64,000 bases of DNA. Source: Haematococcus lacustris. Taxonomy: Eukaryota; Chlorophyta; Chlorophyceae; Chlamydomonadales; Haematococcaceae. A program made the translations under genes and the position numbers. How positions within the stretch are numbered: the first letter of the stretch is position 1; the number at the start of each line of letters is the position of its first letter. The notes under the pieces are model-generated. The model was not told the origin of the DNA. It ran no database searches and saw only the letters and a program-made list of their open reading frames with translations. Of this stretch, positions 1-12,800 are shown in pieces. The stretch is taken from contig JASKMD010000029.1 of NCBI GenBank assembly GCA_030144725.1, forward strand, positions 16,015,135-16,079,134, read 5' to 3'.

Positions 1-2733
1 CTGCAGATCTATGGCCCAGAGAGCTCAGGCAAGACCACCCTGGCAATCAGCTGCATTGCCCAGGTTCAGGCATTGGGGGGCTACGCCGCCCTCATTGACG
101 CAGAGTATGCATTTGACCCAAAGTGAGCAGCCCAGACGCAGCCCAGCGGCAGCCCAGCAGCTGCTCCAGTCAGGTCAGGGCCTGAGCATAGCCATGACTT
201 GCTGATGCTGAAGCCCGAGCTTAGCCCGAGCTTAGTTACAATCCAGCGAGAGAGCTCAGCCACAGCTCAGCCACTATTGGGCTAGTGCTCTGGCAGAGCT
301 TGCTTGAGATGCCTGCCCAATGCCCTGTGGACTCACAACCGCCTTGTGTGTGGAGCAGCATCATAAGCACAGCCTCCTAGTGAAGGTTATCAGTCAGGTG
401 AGGCGTGGTCCCACACCCACGGGAGTATGTCGATGTTTCCTGCCTGCCCTGCCACCCTCCCACCACCTGCACCTGTGCAGGTATGCCACCAGCATGGGTG
501 TCAATGTGCCACAGCTGATCAAGGCGGCGCCGGATTATGGTGAGATGGCGTTGGACATCACGGATGAGCTGGCGCGCTCTGGTGCTGTGGACCTGATCGT
601 GGTGGACAGCGTCAGCTCCCTAGTGGCACGGCAGGAGCTGGAGAACGACCTCGGCGCGCCTACGGTAGGCTGGTAGAGGGTGCGGGTAAGGGAAGGGGCT
701 AAGGGGCTATGGGGGAGGGGTGGAGGAGGTGGTAAAGGGTGTGAGTGCGATGGGAGGAGGAGGTGGAGGGAGATGTGCAAGTAGAGGGAAGAGGGTGAAG
801 GGAGAGCGGATGAGGAAATGTCGTAGTCAGTAAAGGAGGAAAGGGTGTAGCTGGGCTGAGACACAGAAAGGTGGAAACTCATGTGTATGAGGGCGATGGC
901 GAGGATTGGAGCGTGGTCAAGGGCATTACGGTCGGGTTTGTCAGTGATGGTTCCCTCTCCCCAGCATGTTGTACTGTAGCTCATGTCCCCTTACACACTC
1001 CATTGGTGCCCACTGCCCAGGTCGGCCTGCAAGCCCGCATGATGAGCCAGGCCCTGAGGAAGCTGGTGGGCAGCTGCAGCAAGACTGGTTGCAGCATCAT
1101 CTTCATCAATCAAATCCGCATGAAGGTGGGAGGCAACAGGAACAGGGGGCGGAGAGGGCTCAGTCTCCCCAGGAGGTCAGGGGTCTGTGTGGGACATAGG
1201 CAGCACTTGCACAGCAGGCAAGTCTTGCTTTCCCCGTAATGTAAAGGGACCTCTTTTTGCTGTGTGTTTCCATATTTCTATGTCTTTGGTACCACTGCTT
1301 TCACTGTTTCCCTTTTCCTGGTTTGTCGTGCACTGGCAGCATCATGGTCCAGACACACTCTGCTGGAGCCTCAGCTGAACCATGTAAATTGCGAGGGAGG
1401 CGACCAGGTCTGACTGACAGTCGTGCCTGGGCGGAAACCTGCATCAGGCCTGCCCTGCCTCGTCCCCTCAGATGACAGGGCACATGATGGAGCCCGCTGC
1501 CCGCCCCACTGCCCATTGCTGCGCCCCCTCCTCACCCCGGCTGCAGGTGGGAGTGATGTTTGGCAGCCCGGAGACCACCAGCGGTGGCCAGGCACTTAAG
1601 TACTATACTTCGGTGAGCTGGCTTGACCAGGGGTGGGCAGCATGCACCCGCAGGCCTGCTCATCATCCTCTCAACTCAACTGTTAGAACTCTCCTTATGA
1701 GAAAGCTGTAAGTTTCTCTTCCCGTTTCCTTTCTCTGTATTCTTCTTTCCCTTTCTCCCTGCTTTCCTTCCCACCTTCCCCTTTCCTTGCTTGCAGCCAC
1801 ACAGCATCCTGCTTTCCGGCCTCGGGCCGCCTTGCACTCGCCCTGTGCCCTGAACGCCTTTTTGTGAGCTGTGTCAAACTGGCTGCTGGTCGCTGCCTGT
1901 CGGCTGCTGCAGGTGCGCATTGATGTGCGGAAAAAGGACATCATTGGGGTCAAGGAAAAGGCAGAGGGCATCAAGGTCATGGCCAAGATTGTGAAGAACA
2001 AGGTGGCCCCGCCCTTCAGGTCAGCAACGGCAGGGCCTGGGTAGGGGATGGGAAGGGAGGACATGGGAGTCAGGGCGCAGCGATGTGCAAGGGGAGGGGA
2101 AGGGAGGGGGGTAACCCTAGCTGCCTGACCCCATGGTGACCTGGGCGCCCTTGTTTGCTTCCCTGGCCGCAAGTAGCTTGGTTGCTGGTTGTGTGTGCAG
2201 GACGGCCATGTTTTCCATTCTGTTCGCCAGCGGGCTGGACAGGGTGGGTGGCATCATGGACGCGGCTGAGGGCGCTGGCGTCTTGGATAAGAGGGCTGGC
2301 GGGTGCTACTACTACCAGGACAACTTGCTGGGCCGCGTGAGTATCTGTGACCTGTTGAATGGACGCATCACCATCGCCCGGATGCGCACTGCCACATCGA
2401 CTGTCATGAGCGGCGTAAGCACAGCGAGGAAACCATATGGAAGATGGATGTCACTTGGGGGGGCCAGTCCTACTCGCAGAAGTGTGATATTGTTCGTACT
2501 GCGATTCTGGCATCCTGTGCTTTGCGCGCTGTTGTATATGGCAGGGATACGACAAAGTCCTGGAGATGCTCCGCACCGACCAAGAATTGTGCAAGCAAAT
2601 TGAAGTTGAGACGCGCGCCGAGCTGAACAAGGACCCAGAGCTCGCCGGCGCACTTGAAGACGAGTCCGAAACCGAGGACGGCGACCCGGGTGCCGAATTC
2701 AATGATCCAGCACTTGGCTTCGCCGACCCGTGA
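1..2733 (+). CDS. RECA: RecA recombinase, organelle type, 3' part (5' end outside window)
   Basis: This is a bacterial-type RecA, an ATP-dependent DNA strand-exchange protein; in algae and plants such proteins act in plastid or mitochondrial recombination and repair. Seven exons join in frame: 1-122, 481-664, 1021-1125, 1547-1612, 1913-2019, 2201-2336 and 2545-2733. The first holds the Walker A motif GPESSGKTT. The second holds the Walker B-like [10 protein letters not shown]. The third reads MMSQALRKL and [10 protein letters not shown] (loop L1 side), and the fourth [19 protein letters not shown] (loop L2). The last exons encode the RecA C-terminal region and an acidic tail ending at TGA 2731-2733. 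The start codon and targeting peptide lie upstream of the window. Family assignment is secure; which organelle it serves cannot be told from here. Confidence 0.93.
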
Positions 2734-3528
2734 GCCGGACTGTAAAGGCCCGCGGCCCCGTCAGCGGGTTGAGGGAGAGCTGAGTCACAACATGGAGCGC
2801 GTCTAGTAGTTCGCGATGGAAAACACCTGGGGCACCCTGCGATACCCACTGACGTGTGGGTTTCAGGGGCATGTGCTTACTCGTTGAATTTTACGAGCGC
2901 GTTGGCATCAAACATGGTGCCTTCCTCCTATGCAACTGCTATACTTGTAGGAATTAGCAGCCAGCCCCTCGACCGACTTCGTCCGTATTTGCTGAAACTT
3001 TGCCCATCAGTAGCTTGTGCTGTATGCAGGTAATCCCAAAAGAAACCAGGTCAAAAATTTCAAAATTGAACACTAATGAACACGGGTGAACACGGGTGAA
3101 CACGGGTGAACACTAACGAACACTTATTTCTTGGACCTGGTTTCTTTTGGAACGAGTTGCTTACATTACAAGCTACTGAGCCGGTAAGGGCCGCTTGCCA
3201 GGAGGGGCACAGGCCAGCAGTTCCTCCCCTACCAGTCCGCCCCCGCCAGCTCAGCCTACCAGGCCAAGGAGCCCATCAGCCCATCAGCAGGCCCGTCAGG
3301 CCCATCAGCAGGCCTGTCAGGGGTTACCAGGTTAGAAACTTGTGTCCCACGCTCCTTGCTGATCCTTGCAGTCCCACATCTTAGTCACCCATATCGTTAC
3401 TACAACCACCGCCATGTCCTCGCTCAGTCCCAGGTCATAGTCGCTGGCATTCAGCGGATCACACCTTCTTGTTTGGTGCCACAGCCTCCAGCTCGGTGGC
3501 CAACAGCCCCTGTGTGGGGCCTACTACC
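2734..3528. other. Intergenic spacer between convergent RecA and COG3
   Basis: No gene is recognised. The two neighbouring genes converge on this spacer, so it should hold both 3' UTRs. It contains a short tandem array at about 3068-3125 and a GGCCCATCAGCA-type repeat near 3268-3320. Confidence 0.5.
3068..3125. repeat. Short tandem repeat, GAACACGGGT-like units
   Basis: About five to six diverged 10-bp units (GAACACTAAT, then GAACACGGGT three times, then GAACACTAAC) lie back to back in the spacer. Confidence 0.8.
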
Positions 3529-6500
3529 CTAGCACATGGCATCCAGCTCAGCCTCCAATTCGTGCGGATGCTTGAGTCCCGTGCTGGACGCCTCCTCGGC
3601 TAGGTACTCAGCAGCTAGCAAGGTGCCCACCTGGCCGTGGGCTTCGCAGATGTTGCTTTTCACTGGCTTAAACAGGATAGTGTGGGTGGCAGGGTTGCCG
3701 AGATAGGCCTTCATCTTGGCAATGGTGGCGGGCAGCGGCCCTGCTATGGCCTCGTTGACCTTGGCCACCATCTCCGCGACCCTGGTGGGGGCAGCGAAAG
3801 CCTGTGTGCAGGGGAGCCAGGCTTGTCGTCAGCAACCGCACCGGTGCAGCAGTACATGGTGTGGCTTCAGGTCCGCAGCTTAGGTGGTTCTGTTCCTGTC
3901 TGTCGACGGAACTACTCCCAACACTCTAGGCATCGCTACATGGCATTTGCCAAACATGGTGTTTAAGTAAACTCAGAGCCTGGCAGGGGGTGTGATGCAT
4001 AGCTGGCCGGCAGCAGCAGGTACCCCCTCCAACATCCAAGGTACCCCAGCAGCAAAAACATTGGTGTGTCCTTAGAGGGCCTTCAGGGGATGGCCTCCCG
4101 CCCGCCTGCCTGCTCTTAAGCTGCCTGCCCGGAAGCTATCCTCAGTCGCCCCTAGCCGATTGCCTTGCGTCGCAAGGATGTGGCAGCAGGCCCTGACCTG
4201 CTTGCCTGCCCCGCCTGCCACCTCACCTGCTCCCGTAAGGGTCGAGGTCCCGCTGCGGGGTTTGCTGCAGCCGCCACACGCAGCGCCGTGACCTTGGTGA
4301 TGAATGACAGCATGGGCTCTACTGCCACCTTGGTGGCAGCCATGATGAAGGCCTCACACACCGACTTGAGCTGCTTCTCCAGCTCCTTCTTGCTGTCTAC
4401 CTGCAGGGTTGGGGTTAGGGTTAGCTGTGGTTAGTTAGGGTGGAGGTAAGGGTAAGGGTTTAGGTTTAGGATTTAAGGTAAGGGTTAGTTTGGGGTTAGG
4501 GGACCTAAGGGGTGAGCTACCCGACCCTAACCCTAATCCTAACCCCAATCCTAACCCTAATCCTAACCCTGACCCTAACCCTTGCTGTCCACCGGTGGGG
4601 CAGGTGCAACACAGTGTTGCCACTCAGGCTCGCCAGCATGAGCGCACACACCATGCTGCACCAGGGACAGACAGCTACAGCCGGGTGGCACAGCCAGGGC
4701 CGCCCTGTGCACAATGCGTGTGTGTGTGTGAACGCCCATGTTGGCTCATGCTAGACGTGCTGGGTCCAGTATGACAGTGACGGCCATGCAAGGTGCTGCC
4801 TGTCATGGGATGCTGACAACCAGCAGCATGCAGACAGCCAGAAGTTGGACCCCCATTCCTGCTTGAAGACTAGCACAGCATGGCACAGTCTCCCACAGGA
4901 TGACATTCGCCAGGCATGGGTGGCTGACTTGCAAGGCCGTCACGGGAGTGCATTCGCTACATGGTGGGGCTGGCTGGCACCAGGACCAGCGCCAGGAACA
5001 GGCAGCTGTTGTGCCTGTCACGGGAGTGCATGCGCTGTGAGGTGTGGCTGGCTGGCAGGCTGAGCCACCAAGCATTGTGGGGAGATGGTGCATGACAGGC
5101 CAATTGCTATGGTACATCTGCTTTGGCAGGGCAGGCCAGGCAGGGCAGCCACGGGGCAGTCTCCTTCACATTCCCACAGCCTTCCACCAGCCACAGGGCA
5201 GCCACAGGGCAGCATGGGTGCTCCTGCAGGCATACCTGGTAGGTGTGCACCCTGGGCGCAGCGGTCCCCAACATCTTCATCACGCCTGCGCTGGAGCCAA
5301 AGCTGAAGATGCTAAGGTCGCCGGTCATGATACGGCGCATGTGGTCTCGCATGTGCGAGAAATCCAGGTCCATGTCTGTCACCGCAAAGTCAGCATCGAA
5401 AGGCAAGATCTGCTCCCTTAGGATAGCAAGTGCTTGATCATGAACAGCTGCCCGTCCACCGGTCCAGCCTTGCGTGCCACCAGGCGTCCTGCCTGCTGCA
5501 CCGACAGGGTGCAGGCCGACACTGCCTCCTGAGCCAAGCCACTGAACACGGGCCGGTCCACTGCCCGGTACAACTTGGACAACACCAGCAGCGTGGAGTG
5601 CAGGGGAGGGTACAGCTGGGAGAAGGGGTCGGCCCCTCCTTCGCCAGCCTCCGCAGGTGCAGGTGTTGCTGCGCTGCCTGCCTGCCTGGTGCTGGGGGGA
5701 GGTGTGCTGCTGTGCCCTGCGACCAGGGCGCTGCTGCCATCAGGGGGGACGGCAGGGTGGACAGGGCTGAGCTGCAGACGGGCAGGGTAGTCAATGTCTG
5801 TGGCTGTGGGGGTGTAGTGGGCCACTTGGTCTCGGATCACCGCTTGGCACCTGAGGGAGAGAGGCATGCACAGCACCAGGCCCTAACTCACTTAGACACA
5901 TGCATGTGGGGTTGCAGCCTATGGCAGCAGCCCCCTCCTGGTAGCACCCAGTGGTAGCACCCAGCCAGACATCCCTCAGCTCAACTGCACAGGTCTCAGC
6001 TGCTGTAGGTCAACTGCACACAGCTTTGTGCGGAGGAGCATCGAATAGGAGTGTCAGCAGTGCCTCATCTTGCCATGCCCCACATTATCGCGGCTGACCC
6101 CTGAGCCCAATCTTGGCAATTGGTACCAGACTGAGCACCACGCGAGCCTGGCTAGGCAGCGAGGGTGGGCCTCACCTGAAGATGAGCCGGGCCTGGCAGT
6201 CCTCAAGGGCACGGGACAGGGTTGGGCGCAGCGCCTCACCACCAGGGCCCCGCCTGCCCAGCTGGTCGCCCAACACCTGGCATGAGCAAGCGGGGAAACA
6301 TGCTGCTCAGACTTGTACTTATAAACTTACTTTTCACTTTGTGGCAGGCCCATGCGTGCTGCTATGTGCGTGTGCTGCGTTGGCATGGGTCAGGCGGTAC
6401 TGTGCGGCAACGTTTGCCTGGTGTGGGGGAGGCGAACGGTATGAGCATGCACAGCCAGCAGCAGCACAGTTCATGGCATATGCATTTCCTGGTGCCTTGC

Positions 6501-9141
6501 CACTGCAATATATACACATCACGTACATATGAGAACATCGTCGTGCAAAGAAATAATGAAGACTCCCACCTCATCAATCTCGCATCTAAATCATATGATT
6601 CACATAGTAAACTATCGTGACCTCTCTTCTAGTGGCCTAATCACCTGACCATGTCACATGTGGCACTGAACCTCGCTCATAATGTCGTGGTCGTCCTGCC
6701 GCTGCTGGCAGTGGCGGCATATCTCGTCATCTGCCTCGGAGCATTCAAACTTGCGTGCTCAGGCAGCCACCCATGCTGCTGCCTTGGCCAAAGGAAAGCA
6801 CCCCGCCTTGGCCGGCTGCCCGTGTATGACCGGCCGCCTCCCCCCTCGACATGGTAGCCAGCCTGGTTGCCACCCTTGCCTGTCCTGTGACCCCAGCCTT
6901 TGCCCCAGCCTGGCCAACCTCCCTCGACCTTGCTTGGGGCAAAGCAGCCACCCTGGTTGCTGCCCCGGCCTGGCCCAACGCCGCAGCCTTTGCCCCAGCC
7001 TGGCTCGCCTCCCCCACGCTGCTGCTACTGCTGCATACGGAGCTCGTGGTGCATGCTATCAGCTGCGTCGGCGGCACTGATGCCCCGGACCACACACTGG
7101 TCCATTGCTGGCACTTTCGTCAAGGTCGACTGATTGTTTGACTACTTTTCAAAGGACGAAGCAAATACATTGTTTAATCGTTTACGGTTTCGGGATAGGG
7201 AATCGGAAGGGAGAGTACGATAGTGTACAATTGTACATTTATGTGTAGTTGTGTAACGATGTGGAGCTATGCCAGTAAGGCACTAGGGTCCTCCAGTGTG
7301 CCCCAGCAGTTGCCCCGCCAACCGCTGATGTCCCCACCTCATGTTTCAGGATGTCAACCATCTCACACAGCTCATCGATGTCTGGCAGCACGATGATGGC
7401 CGGTCGCAGCACGTCATACAGCAGCATGCACAGCGGCTCTGTCAAGCCAGCCAGCGCCTGGCGAGCCGCTGCCGTGACTGTCGCTGAGGCTGTCGCTGCC
7501 GCTGCAGGGCCGCGGTGCCCCTCCCCGCCTGCCAGCCCCTCTGCAACCTGGCTAGATGCAGCAGGGCTGAGGGTGTTGGGGAAGAACTGCTCCCACAGCT
7601 GCACCTCTAGCTGACACGCCCGCAGAAGGTGCTCGCACCCCGTGCGTGTCAGCACAGGCAGGCTGGCCCCGCTCCGCTCCACCGCCAAGCGCTGGCTGAC
7701 AAAGGGCGTGATCAGCTGCTGGCGTGCTGCGGCATACAGCGCGTAGCACTCTTGCATGAGCCGCACGTACTCAATGCGCGAGCCGCGCAGCTCGATGTCA
7801 CGTAGCAGGCCTGCAACACGTGCACGCCTTTGCCTGGTTCTGGCCTGGAGGGTGATGGTGAGTGTCTAAGGAGCTGAGTAGAACAAGGCGAGCTTGAGAA
7901 GAGTTGTGGAGGTGCCTGGGTTGGGCAGCCCACCATATCCTGTTCACGCGCACTGCGGCTGTCAGCCTCCCCTATCTAGGTATACCTCCCGCCTGAGACA
8001 GCCCCTCTGATGCCAACACCCAACACCCAACCCCCTGGGCACTCACCCTTGAGGCTGGCCTCTGCAGCAGCTCGAAAGCGCACGTACAGCAGCGACACCT
8101 CCATGCCCTCTGCCAGCACTGGGACCTGGGTGGGAGGCGCTGCTGCAGCACCGCCAGTACTGGCCGACCCGGCCTTGAGCCCTGTCTCCTGTATAGCCGC
8201 CTGCACTTGCTGGACGGCGTGTCTGAACACCTGCTGCACCTTGTTACGGATGGCGTTCAGCGCCTTTGCCTGTATCTGCTTGAACTTGGCTGTGTAGGCG
8301 GCTGCGTCCGCGTACTGCGGGTTGCTGGCCACAAACGCCATGCACTCATCCAGCTTGCGCAGCAGCTGCGGGAACTGCTCGCTGTCCAGTGACAGCTGGG
8401 CCTTCTGGAACTGAGCCACCACTGTCTCAAACTCGTCAAAGAAGCGCAGCTTGGTACGTATTGCATCTGCAAACTCCACCAGCTGGTCCTTCTCTTTCAC
8501 CAGCTGCTCGCAGGAGCTGTACAGGGACCTGCTCTTGCTGCTGACCTCTTTGTGCTGTGCCAGCAGAGAGTCAAAATAGGCAAGAGTGCTGTCCACCTGT
8601 GCAGAAGAGGCGCATGCGACAGCAACACAGCTCCAGCAGTGCAAACATACTTGAAGCCCATGGACGACATGCATTGCCATACTTCCACATCAATGCCACA
8701 CCATTGCTGCGGCTGCATTACCTTGCTTAGTATGTCTTCACAGGTCTGCAAATGGCTGTTAAGCAGGTCTGCATATCGTTTGTACTTTTCCTCCATTTCG
8801 AGTGCACAAGCAGCCTCCAGCTCTGTGTGCCATTTGTGGAACTGGTTGGTGTTGTGCAATATGGCATCCTCCAGGGTGCCCGCATATGTGTCCTTGCTGT
8901 GGCTCTCAGCTGTGTCTGCCTCAAAGCGCTGGTCCTCTACCACCTGCAGCACATAAGACCCTTCCTGGTGCTTACTGCAGTGACGATGAGGCTCAAGCTG
9001 TTGTGTAGCAACCCATGACAGCCTCACATGGCTTGGGAAGGGCCGCTGTAAGCAGGCTTGGCTTAGGGCATCAATTGCCTGCAGCTGCCCCTCATTCAGT
9101 GCTGCTGTTTGCTCCCACGCGCTTGCCTGCTTATAAACCAA
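3529..9141 (-). CDS. COG3: COG3, conserved oligomeric Golgi complex subunit 3 (one-base frameshift)
   Basis: COG3 (Sec34-like) is a lobe A subunit of the COG tether for retrograde vesicles at the Golgi. Seven exons, in transcript order: 9141-8722, 8596-8047, 7810-7338, 6276-6176, 5850-5236, 4400-4227 and 3801-3529, about 868 residues. Diagnostic parts are the Sec34 N-terminal coiled region ([28 protein letters not shown]), the central [11 protein letters not shown] and [13 protein letters not shown], and the C-terminal [20 protein letters not shown]. All splice phases agree except in exon 5, where one base is missing near 5423, just after MIKHLL; adding one base restores both the conserved frame and the phase of the next intron. 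This is either an assembly error or a damaging mutation. The start Met is the first in the frame and could be internal. The introns hold a transposon fragment and telomere-like repeats. Confidence 0.92.
4407..4582. repeat. Interstitial telomere-like repeats in head-to-head arrangement
   Basis: A G-rich half with degenerate GGGTTA/GGTAAG units (4407-4503) is followed by a C-rich half with CCCTAA and CCTAAT units (4522-4582). The order (TTAGGG-like)n then (CCCTAA-like)n on one strand is the arrangement expected from an end-to-end junction, but the tract lies inside a COG3 intron (4401-5235). Units are imperfect. Confidence 0.85.
6525..7219. mobile_element. Truncated copy of the TA-flanked DNA transposon seen at 54891-63115
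   Basis: This stretch in a COG3 intron is a diverged, inverted copy of the non-LTR parts of the element at 54891-63115. Shared blocks include the pairs 6590/62930 (AAATCATATGATT), 6851-7020/62590-62690 and 7035-7140/55010-55110. Its right end, GGGAGAGTACGA near 7219, matches the terminal inverted repeat of the other copy. The left terminal repeat is missing, so about 170 bp at that end are absent. No intact reading frame is recognised. Confidence 0.7.
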
Positions 9142-9810
9142 GGTACGGCACGCTCATGGCAGGTACGGCATGCTCTCAGCGCACACCTGTCGCTCACCAC
9201 ATTATAACTCTTTGACGCAAGCCCGCCGAGAGTTTTAGCACTGCCGTGCTTGCCAGCCAGCGCGCTGGCCATTAGCTGTGATCAGCGCTCAATTGACCTC
9301 ATCGCGACACAGCGACACAGGGCATGCAGGAACCTGCAGCCATCGCGCACAATCCCCATCGACAGCTCGTTCATGTGGATGTTCGTTGTATTCAATTTTT
9401 GCAGCTTTCTTGTACCATTATGCACAAGCCGTGATAAAGGACAGCGTATCAACGAAATGACACGTTGTTGTGGCATAAAGGACGCTTCCAACTCATCATT
9501 CTTCCAGTGTTTCATGTACATATTGCATGGAGCGACCAGCCGTAACATGTGAAACTTGCAAGTTTTGGGGCAAACGTGATTGATAACCAGAGTCCAACAA
9601 TCCTATTATGTTGATGTGAAGTGATTGAAGCCAGAAGTGCGTGAAGCTCGAAGTGCGTGAAAACTCAACAGCGTCGGATCTACGTCTTGCCGCTGACACA
9701 GGTCGGCGAAGACGACAAACAAACAAACAAAACCGCAAATGCAAACAAACAAAACCGATAATAAAGACGGATGTTGGATTATCTGTGATGGCTTGACGAT
9801 ATTGTTTTCT
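9142..9810. other. Spacer between COG3 and the Fanzor gene
   Basis: The stretch lies upstream of two divergent genes and should hold the COG3 promoter and the left end of the Fanzor element. The only pattern seen is a near-direct repeat of GAAGTGCGTGAA at about 9635-9660. I could not find a convincing terminal repeat or target duplication for the Fanzor locus. Confidence 0.4.
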
Positions 9811-12800
9811 ATGGCTAAGAAAAAAAGACGAACCGTGCCTAGGCCAGTGCCGGAGGACCCGGGCAGTGACATTGAGGACCGCGACGAGGCACTACAGCCG
9901 GATCTCACCGAGGCGCAGCAAAATAGAAAGGTTTCCGGAGAGGCCCGCGCTGCCCGCGATAGGGATAACACATACCACGGCAGGAAGTGTAAGATAGCCC
10001 ACCTCATCGACCACCTCCCGCAAGAGCTTTGGGATGCCTTCCTGGCCGACGCTGTGCGGCCACGAGCGGAGGCCATCAGCGAGCGTGGGGTGCTCGCCAG
10101 CCTGCTGTTGGGCTTACTCGTGCGCGGCTTGTTTACCATTCGCGTAGCCGACCCGCTGGGCCTGCACGACCAGCCCGTGTACACAGACATCCCAGTCTCC
10201 CAGGCAGCCATCCCGGACCTGAGTTGCAGGAACCTGTTCCTGCAGCTGGTCCGCGGCCCGCCCGGAAACGGCGCGAACACTCAGCCAAACGCGGCAGTGG
10301 CTGCCGTGCTGGCAGAGCACCCTGACCTTCGCGCCCGCCTCGCAGCAATCCCCCGCCACCTGTCTGACACCAACATGGTGGACCACGTCGGCAAGCAGCT
10401 GGAGACAGCTTTCAGCAACATGCTCACGCTGCTCTTCGCTGGCAGGCTCAAGAAGTCTGTGTCCCTGGCTGGGGCAAAGGTCCTGCTGGGCACTGAGGAA
10501 CACCGGCGCAGATTTGGATTCTGGGGGGTGGGTGGTGGGCACCTGCCAGCCTGGTCAAAGCGGGAGTGCACCTATGTGCGCCGCATGGTGTGCGGCCTGG
10601 ACGTCAGCTGGCTGCTGGAGCAGGGTGGGGTGGTGCCAACTCCAGCCATGCAGGCTGAGGTGGCTTTGCAACGGGGCCTGCTGGGGCTTGAGGAGGGGGA
10701 GAGGGTGGATGACGACTGGGTGGAGGATCCAGTCAACCGGGGCCGGCTGCTGCGCCATGCGGTGCACACTACCAGAGAGATGGAGGCAGCCATGGCAGCC
10801 TGGCAGCTGGATATGGTGCCTTGGCAGCAGGCTGAGCTCACCAACCCAGGGCTGCTGCCAAGGCCCCCCCGCCCCCCCACACCCTATGCCCTCACCCCCA
10901 CCAGCAAGTGCTAGGCTCGGCACATCTTCATCGACACCAGGGGCCTATACGGCATGATGCATGACGCCGGCATGCTGGGGGTGCTGACGGAGGCAGGGGT
11001 CACCTCCTTGAAGAAGTTCAGGAACGGTGCCCTACCTGACCCAGCGGTGCCGGGCAACTTCATTGCAGGGCCCAAAGACAGCCACGTGAGTGCTCCTTGC
11101 AGTCAGGTGCTAGCCAGTCCTTGTGAGCCTGCAGCATGCCTTGTGAGCCTGCAGTCAGCTGCCTTGTGCCTGCCTTGTGAGCCCACACAAGCTAATGAAG
11201 TGCCTTGGTATGTGCATATGGTGGCTACAGGTGGCCAACCGATGGGATGCATTGCTGCCTGACCCTCGCCGCCAGAAGCTCGCTAGCCCCAAGCACAACT
11301 TCGCGCAAATCGTGCACACCGATGGAGTCGCCATCAGCGTTATGTTCCTGCGCCCCAAGCCTGCAGCTCCACCCGCAGAGCTGCCGCGGATGGGCAGGGG
11401 CTTGGACGCAGTCAACCCACTGGCCCATCTTCACGCGGAGTGGCTTGGCGTTGACCCTGGCAAAACCAATATGGCCACTGTAGCGCACGAGGAGCGCAGC
11501 GCTGCCGGCACAGTGGTATCCGTGCGGCACTGGAAGCTTACAGCCGGTCAGTACTACCGGGACAGCGGCATTACGCGGCAGGCCCAGGCGACCAAGACGT
11601 GGCTGACCAAGGTGAAGCCGCAGCTCACAGCCCTGTCGCGGGTCAGCAGCAAGCCCAGCTCGCTGGCCTCGTACCGGCGGTTCGCCGACACCGTCCTGGA
11701 GACGTATGACGCCATGTGGGCCGAGGTCTCGAAGAAGCGCTGGGCCAACGCCAAGTTCCGGCTGTACTGTGGCAAGATGCGCGTGGTGGCTTCGTTCTGG
11801 GCCAAGGTAAGGCCCAGTAGCAGCTAGCCACGAGCTAGGCAGCAGCTAACCACAGTCAGCTCACCTGGCCAGCTGCTGTTGCTCCTGTTGCTGCCTCTAT
11901 TGCTGCTGATATACCCGACCTTACACATGTGTGCCACTGTGTGCTGCACCATGTGTGGACGCAGGTCAAGAAGCAGGCACAGAAGCGGTGGCCGGACCGC
12001 ATCCTGGCCCTGGCCTATGGGGCAGCTAGCTTCAGCGGCAGCGGCAGCATTGGCTGCAGGGGTGTCCCAGTCAGCCAGATGAGGAAAGAGGCAGTGCAGC
12101 AATTCGGGGCAGGGCGTGTGGTGCTGGTGGATGAGTTCCGCACAAGCCGGGTCAGCTCAGCCTACAGCCACCCCATTGAGGCCTTGCCTGGGCAGCCGCC
12201 TGAGTCCTTCAGGTGAGAGGGTCAGTGGGGGAGGGCCAGGGTAGTGCTGGGAGGTGGTGGAGTGAAGGCGGCTTGGTAGGGTCAAGATTGGGAAGGTAAG
12301 GAAAAATCTTACAAATGTGCATTGCCCCATGTGTCCATGCAGGTGGCTGCGGACAGTGTACAGCGAGGCGAAGCGTTCCCAAGTCAGGGGCTTGATGAGC
12401 TCAACAAGCTACAACATCAGGTAAGCAATGACCAGACAATGCACATGTACATGGCTGCAACATATCCCACATGAGGTGACACATGACATGGCACATGACT
12501 TGACTCACCCCCCGTTTCCAATTGATCGGAGCGGAGCTCATGGAGGCTCATGGAGCGGAGCTGCCCCTGCATGGGCGAATGCGTGTTGCCGTTTCCAATG
12601 CGAGGAGAGGAGCGCTGCATGGACGCTTTTTGACGCTTTTGGGCGACCCGTGACCGCCGCGTTTAGGGCCTTCCGATCATCACGCTGCTGCTGCCGCTGC
12701 AAGGGACGCTACTGCTGCCGCTGCTGCAAAAAAAATGTATTGTCGAGCAGCTCTAGCTCCAGCTCTAGCTCCAGCAGCGGCAGCAGCCATCTAGCTCCAT

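Noticed and set aside
9739..9810. Longer N-terminus of the Fanzor starting at 9739
   Set aside because: The ATG at 9811 begins MAKKKRR and aligns with the start of the fragment at 44456; the upstream residues have no counterpart there.
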